From Afipia felis ATCC 53690 (GTDB lineage Bacteria; Pseudomonadota; Alphaproteobacteria; Rhizobiales; Xanthobacteraceae): 64,000 bases of DNA. The stretch is taken from the NCBI RefSeq assembly GCF_000314735.2, contig NZ_KB375270.1:2170001-2234000 (forward strand), written 5' to 3'. Within the stretch, counting starts at the first letter, position 1. Every line of letters starts with the position of its first letter. Under the pieces are notes generated by a model that worked only from the letters and a program-made list of their open reading frames with translations, had not been told where the DNA came from and made no database searches. Made by a program: the position numbers and the translations under genes. Positions 54,169 through 63,733 of the stretch are shown in pieces.

Positions 54169-54876
54169 TCAGATCGATACGCCAAGATAGCGATGAACAG
54201 CCGAAGGATCGGCGGAAAGCTGTTCCGGCGTTGCCTCATGGACGACAACGCCTTTTTCCATCAGATAAATGCGGCTCGCGAGCTTGAGCGCGGTGCGCAG
54301 ATTCTGCTCGACCAGAAGCACGGCGACGCCGCGACTGGCGATGGTAGAAATTTCGCGCCGGATTTCGTTAACGAGCTTGGGCATGATGCCCTCGGTCGGC
54401 TCGTCGAGAAGGATCAGCTTGGGAGAGCGCATCAAGCAGCGCCCGAGCGCAAGTATCTGCTGTTCGCCGCCGGACAATGTCCCGGCGCTCTGGTATCGCC
54501 GCTCGAGAAGGCGGGAAAACCGGCCGTAAATATAATCGAGAATGGCGGGGTCGGGCCGCTCGCGCAATCCGAGGAACAGATTCTCCTCGACCGTCAGATG
54601 CGGAAAGATGCCGCGCCCCTGCGGCACGTAACCAATGCCCTGGCTGCTGACGCGATGCGCGGGCAGCCGCGCAAGATCCTCGCCATTGAAATGCACATGG
54701 CCGCTTTTGCGTGCAAGCAGGCCCAGAACCGCGCGCAACGTCGAGGTCTTCCCCACGCCGTTACGCCCAAGCAACGCAACGGTCTCGCCCGGCTGAACAT
54801 GCAACTGAACGCCGCGCAAAACCGGGACGCGCCCGATCGAAGCCGTGAGATTGACGACATCCAGAACCGGCTTCAT
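54169..54876 (-). CDS. livF: Branched-chain-type ABC importer ATPase, LivF
   Basis: A 235-residue ABC ATPase with Walker A LLGRNGVGKTS, signature LSGGEQQILALGR and Walker B LILLDEPTEGIMP. The LivF-type INTEGRITY is complete and the length normal. Its ATG overlaps the livG stop (ATGA, 54873-54876). Confidence 0.9.
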   Translation of the reverse strand: MKPVLDVVNLTASIGRVPVLRGVQLHVQPGETVALLGRNGVGKTSTLRAVLGLLARKSGHVHFNGEDLARLPAHRVSSQGIGYVPQGRGIFPHLTVEENLFLGLRERPDPAILDYIYGRFSRLLERRYQSAGTLSGGEQQILALGRCLMRSPKLILLDEPTEGIMPKLVNEIRREISTIASRGVAVLLVEQNLRTALKLASRIYLMEKGVVVHEATPEQLSADPSAVHRYLGVSI

Positions 54877-55625
54877 TCCACTTCCTCCGGCGTGCCGAGA
54901 TAGACTTCCTGAACCTTGTCGTTCCTGGCTACTTCATCCGGCGTGCCCTGCACCAGAAGGCGCCCCTGCGCCATCACGGTGATGAGATCCGCAATCTTGA
55001 AAACAACTTCCATGTCGTGTTCGATGAGAATGACATCGATCGTGCGGGCAAGCTCGGTGATACGCTCCACCGTTCGCTCGGTTTCGCTCGGGCTCATGCC
55101 GCAGATCGGCTCGTCCAACAGCAAAAGCCGGGGCCGGTTGGCGAGCGCGAGCGCGATTTCCAGCAATGCGACGTCGCCATAAGACAACGCGCCAGCGCTC
55201 GCCGAGGCGAGGCGGTCAAGCCCAGTCTCCTGCAGGATTTCGTCGACACGCCTGCTGATGTCGCGATAGCCGCGCGCAGGACGAAACGGATTCGACACAC
55301 CTTCATTGGCGAACACGGCGATCCGGATGTTGTCCCTCACCGACATGCCGCCGAACACGCTCTTGATCTGCAGCGTGCGGGACAGACCTCGCGCGACGAT
55401 CTGGTGTGGAGGCTTGCCGATCAGATCCTCGTCCTGAAAGAAGACATGGCCGGACGTCGCAGGCAAAATCCCGGTTATGAGATTAAACAGCGTTGTCTTG
55501 CCCGCGCCGTTCGGACCGATCACCGCATTGAGAATGCCCTTCGGAAAGCGGATGTCGATATTATCGACCGCGGTGAGACCGCCAAAACGCTTGGTCAACC
55601 CCTGTATTTCGAGCGCCGTTTCCAT
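54873..55625 (-). CDS. livG: Branched-chain-type ABC importer ATPase, LivG
   Basis: A 250-residue ATPase with Walker A GPNGAGKTTLF, signature LSYGDVALLEIALAL (a usual LivG variant), Walker B LLLLDEPICGMSPSE and the switch His in LIEHDMEVVF. The start at 55625 follows the livM stop by 5 bp; the long frame beyond it overlaps livM. Confidence 0.9.
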   Translation of the reverse strand: METALEIQGLTKRFGGLTAVDNIDIRFPKGILNAVIGPNGAGKTTLFNLITGILPATSGHVFFQDEDLIGKPPHQIVARGLSRTLQIKSVFGGMSVRDNIRIAVFANEGVSNPFRPARGYRDISRRVDEILQETGLDRLASASAGALSYGDVALLEIALALANRPRLLLLDEPICGMSPSETERTVERITELARTIDVILIEHDMEVVFKIADLITVMAQGRLLVQGTPDEVARNDKVQEVYLGTPEEVE

Positions 55626-55630
55626 GCCGC

Positions 55631-56638
55631 TTAGTCCGCCTGTGCCAGGGATTCGATGTCGGATTCCATCCGATCGTCCTTGCGCTCGCGCCGGTTGATC
55701 AGATCGTTGAAGATTCCGACGATACCGCGCGGCGCAAACATCACGACAAGGATGACCAGTGCACCAACTGCGATGAGGTAATTTTCCCAGATGCCGGAGA
55801 TGACTTCGCGGAACAGGATCAGGAGCGCTGTGCCGATAAATGGTCCAAGCAACGTCCCGGCGCCGCCGACAATGCTCCACACCACAGCTTCGCCGGACAC
55901 GTGATAGAACATATAGGACGCCGACGCATAGCGGCCGAACAATGCGAACAGCGCCCCGCCGACGCCGGCAAAAAATCCGGCGATTACGAAAGCTATCCAG
56001 CGTGTCAGGTAGACGTTGATGCCGATCAGCGAAGCCCGATTTTCGTTATCGCGCACCGCCGCGAACCGCATTCCGAGCGGGCTCGCAACGAGCAGCGCGA
56101 ACAAAGCGAAGCAGGCAAAAACGACGATGTAGATGAAATAGAACTGCGTCACGCGGTCGGTCAGGGATAATCCCGCCGCCTCCCACAATGCAGGCGTACT
56201 AAAAGACAGGCCGTCGTCGCCACCGGTGATCGACTTCGCCGACATCGCGACGAAATAAAAGATCAGCGAGAACACGACCGTGATGATCGCGAAGTAGTGC
56301 CAGGTCAGGCGAACGGCCACCGCCCCGGAAATGGCCGCCATCGCGCTCGCAGCTCCAACACCGAGGAAGAAAGCGGGCCACAAGCCAAGGCCGAAATGGC
56401 TGATGCCGATCGCCACGCCGTACATGCCGAAGCCGAAATAAAGCGCCTGACCGAACGACAGCAGCCCGACATAACCAAGCAACAGGTTGACGCTTGCGGC
56501 GAGCAGCGACCAGATCATGATCTCTGCGATGACGTTGATCCAGAACAGGTTGCCGGTCTGCTGAAGGATCAATGGAGCGCAAGCCAGCGAGATGGCAACG
56601 ACGGCGATGCCCGCCCATTTTATGCGGCTGGCTATCAT
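55631..56638 (-). CDS. livM: Branched-chain-type ABC importer permease, LivM
   Basis: A 335-residue permease with about ten helices and the LivM signature AAVRDNENRASLIGINVYLTRW, and SASYMFYHVSGEAVVWSIVGGAGTLLGPFIGT near the end. Its ATG overlaps the livH stop by 4 bases. Confidence 0.9.
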   Translation of the reverse strand: MIASRIKWAGIAVVAISLACAPLILQQTGNLFWINVIAEIMIWSLLAASVNLLLGYVGLLSFGQALYFGFGMYGVAIGISHFGLGLWPAFFLGVGAASAMAAISGAVAVRLTWHYFAIITVVFSLIFYFVAMSAKSITGGDDGLSFSTPALWEAAGLSLTDRVTQFYFIYIVVFACFALFALLVASPLGMRFAAVRDNENRASLIGINVYLTRWIAFVIAGFFAGVGGALFALFGRYASASYMFYHVSGEAVVWSIVGGAGTLLGPFIGTALLILFREVISGIWENYLIAVGALVILVVMFAPRGIVGIFNDLINRRERKDDRMESDIESLAQAD

Positions 56639-57489
56639 CGGGTTGCTCCTGCAAAGAGACCGTTCGGCTTGAGCAGAAGAACACCGCTCATCACGGCAAG
56701 GGACGTGATTCGGGCAAGCGTGGGATCGGCAAAGCTCGACACCAGTCCTTCGAGCACCGCGAGAAGAAGCGCCGCCGCGACAGTCCCCTTGAGGTTACCA
56801 AGGCCGCCGATCACGACGGCCATGAAGCTCACCGGAAGAATGTCGACGCCGGTGCGAAATTCGACCGTGGTGATCGGCGCGGCAATGGCACCGCCCAGAA
56901 GCGCCATTGCAGTGCCAAGGCCAAAGGTGAACGCACAGACTCGCGTGACCGGAATGCCGAGCGCTGTCGCCGTTTCACGATCGTGGCGTACAGCGCGGAT
57001 CCATGTTCCAAGCCTCGTACGGGACAGAAACAGGAAAAAGGCGGCAATACACAGCGCAGCGAACGCTGCCGCAAACAGCCGATAAACGTCATATTCGAGA
57101 CCGAACAATGGAATGGTGCCAGGAATCGGCGGAGCCATACGGCGAGCCTGCGCACCAAACGTCGCACGCACAGTTTCCTGCAAAATCATGGACAGCCCGA
57201 ATGTCGTGACGATGGTCAACGATGCGGCGCTGATGGTCGGCCGGATGACAAGACGCTCGATAACAAGACCGAGTGCGAGGCCGATCAGCGGCACCAGAAC
57301 GAGCGCGATCCAGAAACCTGTCGTCCCCGCAATGACCAGCGCCAATACCGTGCCGACCATGAAAAAGTCGCCGTGCGCCACGTTGATGATGTCGAGAAGG
57401 CCGAAAATGATCGAAAGGCCGAGCGCTATCAGAGCAACGATCAGCCCCCACACCAAGCCGTTGATTGTCAAGGCAATGACAAGATCCAT
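56635..57489 (-). CDS. livH: Branched-chain-type ABC importer permease, LivH
   Basis: A 284-residue permease with about eight helices and the family stretches GLSIIFGLLDIINVAHGDFFMVG and RAVRHDRETATALGIPVTRV. The ATG at 57489 has GGCGGAG upstream. It is the first gene of the leftward operon livH-livM-livG-livF-binding protein, divergent from the nitrilase-matA-matB operon. Confidence 0.9.
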   Translation of the reverse strand: MDLVIALTINGLVWGLIVALIALGLSIIFGLLDIINVAHGDFFMVGTVLALVIAGTTGFWIALVLVPLIGLALGLVIERLVIRPTISAASLTIVTTFGLSMILQETVRATFGAQARRMAPPIPGTIPLFGLEYDVYRLFAAAFAALCIAAFFLFLSRTRLGTWIRAVRHDRETATALGIPVTRVCAFTFGLGTAMALLGGAIAAPITTVEFRTGVDILPVSFMAVVIGGLGNLKGTVAAALLLAVLEGLVSSFADPTLARITSLAVMSGVLLLKPNGLFAGATR

Positions 57490-58103
57490 GCGCTCCGCCC
57501 AAATTATCGTTTTCGCAGGACCAGAAAGCTTCCGCCCGGCTTTTGACAAGTTTGCAACACTTCCCTGTCGGTGGAAGCGAGAAAACATGCAAGTGGCTTT
57601 GCGCAAATGATCTGTCGTATTTGCGTGCAGTTGCACAATGGATGGCCACGGCCATAGGCTGATGCACGGACTGTTCTCGCAAACCGCCGGTGAAGCGACT
57701 ATTGCCGTTCAAATCCAACGTATGACCATCCGAACGAGATTTTTCGCGCCGCAAAATCGCGCAGCCATACGACTTGAGGAATGACAGTAAGACTGCTGGT
57801 TGGCCAAGACGATATGTCGCGGCAGGCACACCTGCTTCACCGCGTCACGTAACAGAACATCCAGCAAACCTCGCCTGAGTCAATCACGCCATAATAATGG
57901 CGGCGGCGGACAGCCGATGATATCGCGAAGGCATCGCACTTGCAGTCTTCATACCTCACACGCAACCCAACCGGGTGTAGCGTGACAAAACGTTTCGTCG
58001 ATCCCAAGATGCTTGCAACACGCCTTGCAAGATTCGGCATCATTGCTCTTGAACAGACGTGCTAGCCTCCACCTCGCAATAAACAGAACGCGAGGTTTGA
58101 GTC
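57490..58103. other. 614-bp divergent intergenic region
   Basis: This gap carries the promoters of the importer (left) and the nitrilase-matAB operon (right). No ORF here shows family features. A 6-bp-arm inverted repeat, CGCCAT-N4-ATGGCG, lies at 57887-57902 near its middle. It is unusually long for this window, so it may hold several regulator sites or a small RNA; neither can be shown from sequence alone. Confidence 0.6.
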
Positions 58104-59168
58104 ATGTCGTCGCTTGTGAAAGTTGCTGCGGTTCATGCCGCGCCAGTCTTTCTCGATCGTTCCGCTACAACGGCGAAAGCGATTTCAATCCTGCGGGAAG
58201 CGGCGAATGCAGGCGCGGAATTGGTCGCATTTCCTGAAACCTATATTCCGGCATTTCCAGTCTGGGCCGCTCTATGGGCGCCGATCGACAATCACGACCT
58301 GTTCACGCTGATGGCCGAGCAATCCGTGTCGCTGCACGGCCCTGAAATCGCTGCACTACGCCGCGAGGCCCGCACGCTCGGTGTGATTGTCTCAATGGGC
58401 ATCAGCGAAAGTTCGAGCGCCAGCGTCGGCGCCATCTGGAACAGCAATATTCTGATCGGCAGCAACGGCGACATTCTCAACCATCACCGCAAGCTCGTAC
58501 CTACTTTCTACGAAAAGCTGGTATGGGCACCAGGCGACGGTGCCGGCCTCAGGGTCTCTTCGACGTCTATCGGACGAATCGGCAACCTGATCTGCGGCGA
58601 GAATACCAATCCGCTTGCGCGCTATACATTGATGGCCCAGGCCGAGCAGATTCATATTTCGAGCTGGCCGCCGATGTGGCCGACCCGTCGGCCGAGCAGT
58701 GGCGGCAATTTCAACAACGTTGCAGCGAATCGGATCCGTGCCAGCGCGCATTCCTTCGAAGCTAAAGCCTACGGCATCGTGACGGCCGGCTACATGGATG
58801 CCTCGATGCGCGATTTCCTCGTCGCGCGCGATCCGTCCGTGGTCGAGGTCATCGACCGTACACAGCGCGCCGCGAGTTTCTTTGTCGATCCGACCGGCGA
58901 AGCCGTGGGTGACCTGCTGCAGGACCAGGAAGGCATCGCCTACGCCGAGTTCGATCTGACTCGCTGCATCGAACCGAAACAATTTCATGACGTGGTCGGC
59001 TACTATAACCGTTTCGACGTCTTCGATCTCACGGTTAACCGCAAACGCCTGAAGCCTGCCACCTTCCTGGATATCGCCGACACTCCGGCCGCCTCCGAGA
59101 CGGATGAGAGCAACACACTGGACGACGCTCTCTCGCGGAGCAGTAATGGAGGGCGTCTGGATGCGTGA
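58104..59168 (+). CDS. Nitrilase (copy 2), first gene of a malonate-forming operon
   Basis: A 354-residue true nitrilase. The triad is Glu45 (VAFPETYI), Lys130 (HHRKLVPTFYEK) and Cys164 (LICGENTNPLARY). CGENTNPLARY and SWPPMWPTR are typical of active aliphatic and arylaceto nitrilases. It overlaps the malonyl-CoA decarboxylase start by 8 bases, and malonyl-CoA synthetase follows, so its product is probably malonate. Candidate substrates are cyanoacetate or malononitrile (inference from context). The C-terminus (about 325-354) is Ser/Asp-rich. Copy 1 at 48272 shares the same C-terminal signature. Confidence 0.88.
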   Translation: MSSLVKVAAVHAAPVFLDRSATTAKAISILREAANAGAELVAFPETYIPAFPVWAALWAPIDNHDLFTLMAEQSVSLHGPEIAALRREARTLGVIVSMGISESSSASVGAIWNSNILIGSNGDILNHHRKLVPTFYEKLVWAPGDGAGLRVSSTSIGRIGNLICGENTNPLARYTLMAQAEQIHISSWPPMWPTRRPSSGGNFNNVAANRIRASAHSFEAKAYGIVTAGYMDASMRDFLVARDPSVVEVIDRTQRAASFFVDPTGEAVGDLLQDQEGIAYAEFDLTRCIEPKQFHDVVGYYNRFDVFDLTVNRKRLKPATFLDIADTPAASETDESNTLDDALSRSSNGGRLDA

Positions 59169-60528
59169 GAGTTTCTTCGCTGATCTGCTGGCCCAGATCG
59201 CGGATCGCGGCCGCGCACTATTTCCGGGAAGCCGTCGGGTTCCGCTCTTAGGACATCAGCCCGACATTCGCGATCTGTGCAATGCCTTGCTCTCAAGGCG
59301 TGGCGAAGCGTCCGGCGTTGCGCTGGCTGACCAGATTCTGAACATCTGGAGCCAGAGCGACAGCGAACGCAAGAAGCGTTTCCTGCTGGATCTCGTGGCC
59401 GATTTCGGCCCATCGCTTCCGCAGTTCGAGGCTGCGATAGCGACATGGAAAGAACAACGCTCGGAAGCGACCCTCCGCGCGGTCCATGCAGCCGCTGAAC
59501 CCCGCCGCCAGGAACTTATTCGCCGCCTCAATCTCGCACCGGGGGGCACGCGCAGGCTGGTTTCAATGCGCGAGGAGATTTTCGCTCATCGTAAAGAGCA
59601 TCCCGAGCTCGACATTCTCGACGCCGATTTCGTGCATCTATTCTCATCCTGGTTCAACCGGGGCTTCCTGGTGCTAAGGCGGATCGACTGGTCTACTTCC
59701 GCCAATATCCTGGAAAAAATTATCCGCTACGAAGCGGTGCATGCCATCGATGACTGGACCGAGTTGCGACGGCGAATCGAGCCGGAAGACCGCAGGCTGT
59801 TTGCATTCTTCCATCCGCAGATGACGGACGAGCCCCTGATATTCGTCGAGGTCGCGTTGACGCGAGACATTCCCGACAGTATCGCGCCGCTGCTTGCGCC
59901 GGATCGTCAGGCAATCAGCACTGCCGAGGCCGACACCGCGGTGTTCTATTCGATTTCAAACTGTCAGGAAGGTTTGCGCGGCGTGTCGTTCGGCAACTTC
60001 CTCATCAAGCAGGTGGTTGAGGATCTTCGGCGCGAGCTGCCCAATCTTCGCACGTTCGTGACATTGTCACCGGTCCCCGGTTTTGCCAAATGGCTCGACC
60101 GGCAACTGGGCACCGCTCCGGCCTGGTTGACGCCAGCCGACATAGAGGCACTGGACATTCTGCGGCGAGGCGGCGGCATCACCAACGATCAGGAACGTGG
60201 ACATCTTGCCGTCACGCTTGACGGAGCGGCGGCACAATACTTCCTGATGGAGAAGAACAACCACCAGAAGCCGATCGACCCGGTGGCGCGGTTTCATCTC
60301 GGCAATGGCGCGAGGCTCGAACGCCTCAATCCTTTCGGCGACATCTCCGCGAACGGCATTCGCCAATCCTACGGGCTGATGGTCAACTATCTCTACGATC
60401 TTAAGAGCATCGAGGAGAACCACGAGGCATTCGCAGAAGCCGGGGAAGTGGCGGCATCGTCCACCGTGCGCAACAAGCTGCGCCCCACAACCGCTGAACG
60501 CAAGGACAGCAAGAAGATCGTAGCGTAA
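59161..60528 (+). CDS. matA: Malonyl-CoA decarboxylase
   Basis: A 455-residue cytoplasmic enzyme converting malonyl-CoA to acetyl-CoA and CO2. A helical N-terminal domain (about 1-165) precedes a GNAT-like catalytic domain (about 166-440). Key stretches are VHLFSSWFNRGFLVLRRIDW, EALDILRRGGG, FYSISNCQEGLRGVSFGNFLIKQV, TLSPVPGF (the catalytic Ser region) and FHLGNGARLERLNPFGD with the catalytic His. ATG at 59161 has GGAGG 8 bases before it, inside the nitrilase 3' end, so the two genes are coupled. The next gene, matB, makes its substrate. Confidence 0.9.
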   Translation: MRESFFADLLAQIADRGRALFPGSRRVPLLGHQPDIRDLCNALLSRRGEASGVALADQILNIWSQSDSERKKRFLLDLVADFGPSLPQFEAAIATWKEQRSEATLRAVHAAAEPRRQELIRRLNLAPGGTRRLVSMREEIFAHRKEHPELDILDADFVHLFSSWFNRGFLVLRRIDWSTSANILEKIIRYEAVHAIDDWTELRRRIEPEDRRLFAFFHPQMTDEPLIFVEVALTRDIPDSIAPLLAPDRQAISTAEADTAVFYSISNCQEGLRGVSFGNFLIKQVVEDLRRELPNLRTFVTLSPVPGFAKWLDRQLGTAPAWLTPADIEALDILRRGGGITNDQERGHLAVTLDGAAAQYFLMEKNNHQKPIDPVARFHLGNGARLERLNPFGDISANGIRQSYGLMVNYLYDLKSIEENHEAFAEAGEVAASSTVRNKLRPTTAERKDSKKIVA

Positions 60529-60546
60529 CTCAAGGCGGGAACGATC

Positions 60547-62076
60547 ATGACAGGCGAAACGGCCAATCTGTACACGGCCTTCGTCGCGCGCTGCGCGAAC
60601 CTCGACAAGACCTTTATCGAAACGCAGGACGAACGCCGCATCCGCTATCGCGAGGCTTTCAATCTTGCCGGACAGATTGCCAATGTCCTGAAAGACAAGG
60701 GCGTCAGGCCGCTCGATCGCGTCGCAGTCCAGGTCGAGAAATCAGCCGAAGCTTTGATCCTGTATCTGGCGTGCTTGCGCATAGGGGCGATCTATCTTCC
60801 GCTGAACACCGCCTATACGCTGAGTGAGCTTGACTACTTCATCAATGATGCCGAGCCGCGCGTCGTAGTTTGTGCACCCGGCTCTCACGACGGTATTCAG
60901 TCGCTCATGACGCGCCTGTCGGGGGCGTCGGTTCTTACCTTGGGAACGCAGGGAGACGGATCCCTGATGCTGCTGGCGCAAACTGCACCCACCCACATCG
61001 ACGCCGCACCATGCCGCCCCGACGACATCGCAGCTATCCTTTATACATCCGGCACCACCGGACGCTCCAAGGGCGCGATGCTGACCCATCGCAATCTCCG
61101 CTCGAACGCCGAGACGCTGGCGGCCGCATGGTGCTTCACGGCAGACGACGTCCTGCTTCATGCACTGCCGCTGTTTCACACTCATGGCCTGTTCGTCGCC
61201 ACCAACATCGTCCTGACGACCGGTGCATCGATGATCCTGATGCCGAAATTCGACCCCTCGGTCATTCGCGAGAGGCTTCCCGAAGCCACGGTGATGATGG
61301 GCGTACCTACATTTTATACCCGGCTGCTTCAGGAAGATTGGCTGGATGCGAAGACTGTGGCGCATATGCGCCTGTTCGTATCAGGCTCGGCTCCACTGCT
61401 GGCCGACACCCATCGCGAGTGGAGCGAGCGCACCGGCCACGCCATTCTTGAACGTTACGGCATGACGGAAACCAACATGATCACCTCCAATCCTTATTCT
61501 GGCTCGCGCATTCCCGGAACAGTTGGAACAGCGCTTGCCGGCATCGAGGTGATCGTTACGGATCCGCAGACTGGCGCCGTTCTCCCGAATGGCCAAGTCG
61601 GCGTGGTCGAGGTACGCGGGCCGAACGTCTTCAAGGGCTACTGGCGGATGCCGGAGAAAACTGAGGCCGAGTTGCGCAGCAACGGCTTCTTCATTACCGG
61701 CGACCTCGGCAAGCTCGACGACAAGGGCGTGCTCTCGATTGTCGGCCGCGGCAAGGATCTTGTTATCACCGGGGGGTACAACGTCTACCCCAAGGAAGTG
61801 GAAACCCAGATCGACGGGATTGACGGTGTCGTCGAGAGCGCCGTAATCGGCGTGCAGCACCCTGATTTTGGCGAAGGTGTTACGGCAATCGTCGTCAAGG
61901 CCGCCGCCAGCAATCTCAGCGAGGGCGCTATCGTGAAGGCGCTGGATAACCGGCTCGCGAAATTTAAGCTGCCGAAACGTATAATCTTTGTGGATGAGCT
62001 CCCACGCAACACGATGGGCAAGGTCCTGAAGGACGCGCTCCGGGCCCAATACAAATCGATCTATACTTCAGGGTAG
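60547..62076 (+). CDS. matB: Malonyl-CoA synthetase (malonate--CoA ligase)
   Basis: A 509-residue ANL ligase that activates malonate with ATP and CoA. AMP-binding motif LYTSGTTGRSKGAMLTHRNL and C-terminal PRNTMGKVLK with the catalytic Lys are intact. ERYGMTETNMITSNPYSG is the motif I associate with MatB rather than with other acyl-CoA synthetases. It starts 18 bp after matA. Together with matA it gives the standard malonate to acetyl-CoA route of rhizobia. No malonate carrier (MatC) gene follows, so uptake is presumably by another system such as the divergent importer. Confidence 0.9.
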   Translation: MTGETANLYTAFVARCANLDKTFIETQDERRIRYREAFNLAGQIANVLKDKGVRPLDRVAVQVEKSAEALILYLACLRIGAIYLPLNTAYTLSELDYFINDAEPRVVVCAPGSHDGIQSLMTRLSGASVLTLGTQGDGSLMLLAQTAPTHIDAAPCRPDDIAAILYTSGTTGRSKGAMLTHRNLRSNAETLAAAWCFTADDVLLHALPLFHTHGLFVATNIVLTTGASMILMPKFDPSVIRERLPEATVMMGVPTFYTRLLQEDWLDAKTVAHMRLFVSGSAPLLADTHREWSERTGHAILERYGMTETNMITSNPYSGSRIPGTVGTALAGIEVIVTDPQTGAVLPNGQVGVVEVRGPNVFKGYWRMPEKTEAELRSNGFFITGDLGKLDDKGVLSIVGRGKDLVITGGYNVYPKEVETQIDGIDGVVESAVIGVQHPDFGEGVTAIVVKAAASNLSEGAIVKALDNRLAKFKLPKRIIFVDELPRNTMGKVLKDALRAQYKSIYTSG

Positions 62077-62090
62077 CTTCATCGGATCGA

Positions 62091-63044
62091 TCATGTATGG
62101 GCCAATTCGCGCGCGGCAAAAGGCGCAGGTAAGCTCATTCGCAATGGAAGAGCTTCCCTCCGCCTCATAATCCGCTCCGGAGTGAAGCGCCATGCCCGCT
62201 CGGCGTCTTCGAGCGGCGCGCGCTCACCGCAAGTGGAGAACACCTCGACCCCGCCCGTCATCTGCAACAAATCGCCGTTCCGCCAATCGACGAACACCAG
62301 GCCTGCACGCGGATTGACAAGAAAGTTGCCGAGTGTGTTGAAGAACATATTTCCCGCATAATCCGGAATCGTGAGTGTGCCGTCTTCCACGATCCGTACA
62401 AATCCGGACCTTCCGCCGCGATGTGATACGTCGACGCGCCGACCTCGCTCATCGTCGACATAGGACGCGACGAAGAACGTATCCGCGCGCACCACCAGTT
62501 CAGCCGGCGCACCCTCGAGGTGCGGTAACTCTTCAACCGTTCCCGGTCCGGCGGTAGCCGGATCGCGAGTGAGCTCCAGATTGCGAGGCGTGATGAAGCG
62601 CGGGCAATTACCAAAAGATTCTTGGACCAGAACCTCGAACGTCTCGCCCTCGCCACGCCGGACGACTCCATTCAGCCGGTTGCGGCGGCGTGTCTCGAGT
62701 TGAATGCCCAGAAGGGCAATGGCGTCGCCATCGTTCATGCCGTTGTCTGCCGGATCCGCGCGGTCACGACCAATCGCAGCACACAGCAGCAACGGATCCG
62801 GCGAGTGGAGAAATCCAGGTACGCCTGCGCGGAGCGTCGCCCACACGTCACCGTTTTCATCAACCGCGCCCAGCACGACGAACGGCAGTTCGGCAAAGAA
62901 AAGGCGATGCTGGTCGATCAGATGGCGGCGGATCACCCGCGGCCCCACCACACCCATACGGTCGGCCACGCCAACACACCGCTGCATATGGACTTCGCCA
63001 GCGTGCCACGGAGAGAACCTATCTTCGTTACTCGGATGTGACAT
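62091..63044 (-). CDS. Pyridoxamine 5'-phosphate oxidase-like FMN flavoprotein
   Basis: A 317-residue protein of the FMN-binding split-barrel group. Stretches that point there are ENGDVWATLRAGVPGFL, NMFFNTLGNFLVNPRAGLVFVDWRNGDLLQMTG and RNLELTRDPATAGPG. It is longer than true PdxH and lacks its usual C-terminus, so a different substrate is likely. The start at 63044 follows GGGGGTGG. It is 13 bp after the GST gene and converges on matB. Confidence 0.75.
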   Translation of the reverse strand: MSHPSNEDRFSPWHAGEVHMQRCVGVADRMGVVGPRVIRRHLIDQHRLFFAELPFVVLGAVDENGDVWATLRAGVPGFLHSPDPLLLCAAIGRDRADPADNGMNDGDAIALLGIQLETRRRNRLNGVVRRGEGETFEVLVQESFGNCPRFITPRNLELTRDPATAGPGTVEELPHLEGAPAELVVRADTFFVASYVDDERGRRVDVSHRGGRSGFVRIVEDGTLTIPDYAGNMFFNTLGNFLVNPRAGLVFVDWRNGDLLQMTGGVEVFSTCGERAPLEDAERAWRFTPERIMRRREALPLRMSLPAPFAARELAHT

Positions 63045-63057
63045 ATGCCACCCCCAA

Positions 63058-63678
63058 TCATGCCCCTGCCTCGAGACCTGCTTTGGTTTTACGGAAGGGG
63101 AAGAAACCGGGCAGCGTTTCAACCCGGCGAAGCCATGACCTGACATTGCCGTAAACAGCGAGATCGACATTCCCTTCCGGAGCACGATCGATGTAGCTGT
63201 AGAGGGCGACGTCCGCGATGCTTGGCTCAACCGTGCCCGCAATCCAATTTTTGTTGTGGAGCTCATCATCCATCACGCGCAGCAAGGCGTGCGATCGCTC
63301 GATGGCCTCTTCGGCATTCAGCTTGTAGCCGAACACCGTGATAAGACGCGCGGCGCAGGGCCCATACGCGACCTTTCCCGCCGCCACCGAAAGCCAGCGC
63401 TGAATGTTTGCGGCCGTGACCGGGTCTTCCGGAAGCCACTCTGTCGTTCCGCCTTTCTTCGCGAGATAGACGAGAATGGCATTGGAATCCGCGATGATGG
63501 TTCCGTCGTCGTCCAGTACCGGCACCTCCCCGAAACGATTGAGCCTCAGAAATTCAGCTGCCTTGTGATCATCTGCCCGAAGGTTAACCTCGACCGGCTC
63601 GTAATCCATGCCGAGCAACGACAGGAAAAGTCGCGCACGGTGTGAGTGGCCTGAGAGTGGTCCATAATAAAGTTTCAT
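63058..63678 (-). CDS. Glutathione S-transferase
   Basis: A 206-residue cytoplasmic GST. The thioredoxin-like N-terminal domain (about 1-80) has [20 protein letters not shown], with the residue after PL (Ser/His region) near the glutathione thiol, cis-Pro in [11 protein letters not shown] and the Ser in [13 protein letters not shown]. The C-terminal helical domain includes [10 protein letters not shown]. It is divergent from the LysR gene at 63782 and upstream of the FMN flavoprotein gene. Detoxification of an electrophile made in the pathway is a guess. Confidence 0.88.
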   Translation of the reverse strand: MKLYYGPLSGHSHRARLFLSLLGMDYEPVEVNLRADDHKAAEFLRLNRFGEVPVLDDDGTIIADSNAILVYLAKKGGTTEWLPEDPVTAANIQRWLSVAAGKVAYGPCAARLITVFGYKLNAEEAIERSHALLRVMDDELHNKNWIAGTVEPSIADVALYSYIDRAPEGNVDLAVYGNVRSWLRRVETLPGFFPFRKTKAGLEAGA

Positions 63679-63733
63679 GATACTTTCCCGCAGAATTACT
63701 TGTGTGCGAGAGACGATACGCTCTGGTTGCCGC

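Noticed and set aside
57089..57829. ORF reading from the importer control region into livH
   Set aside because: It is out of frame with livH and its N-terminal part has no family resemblance.
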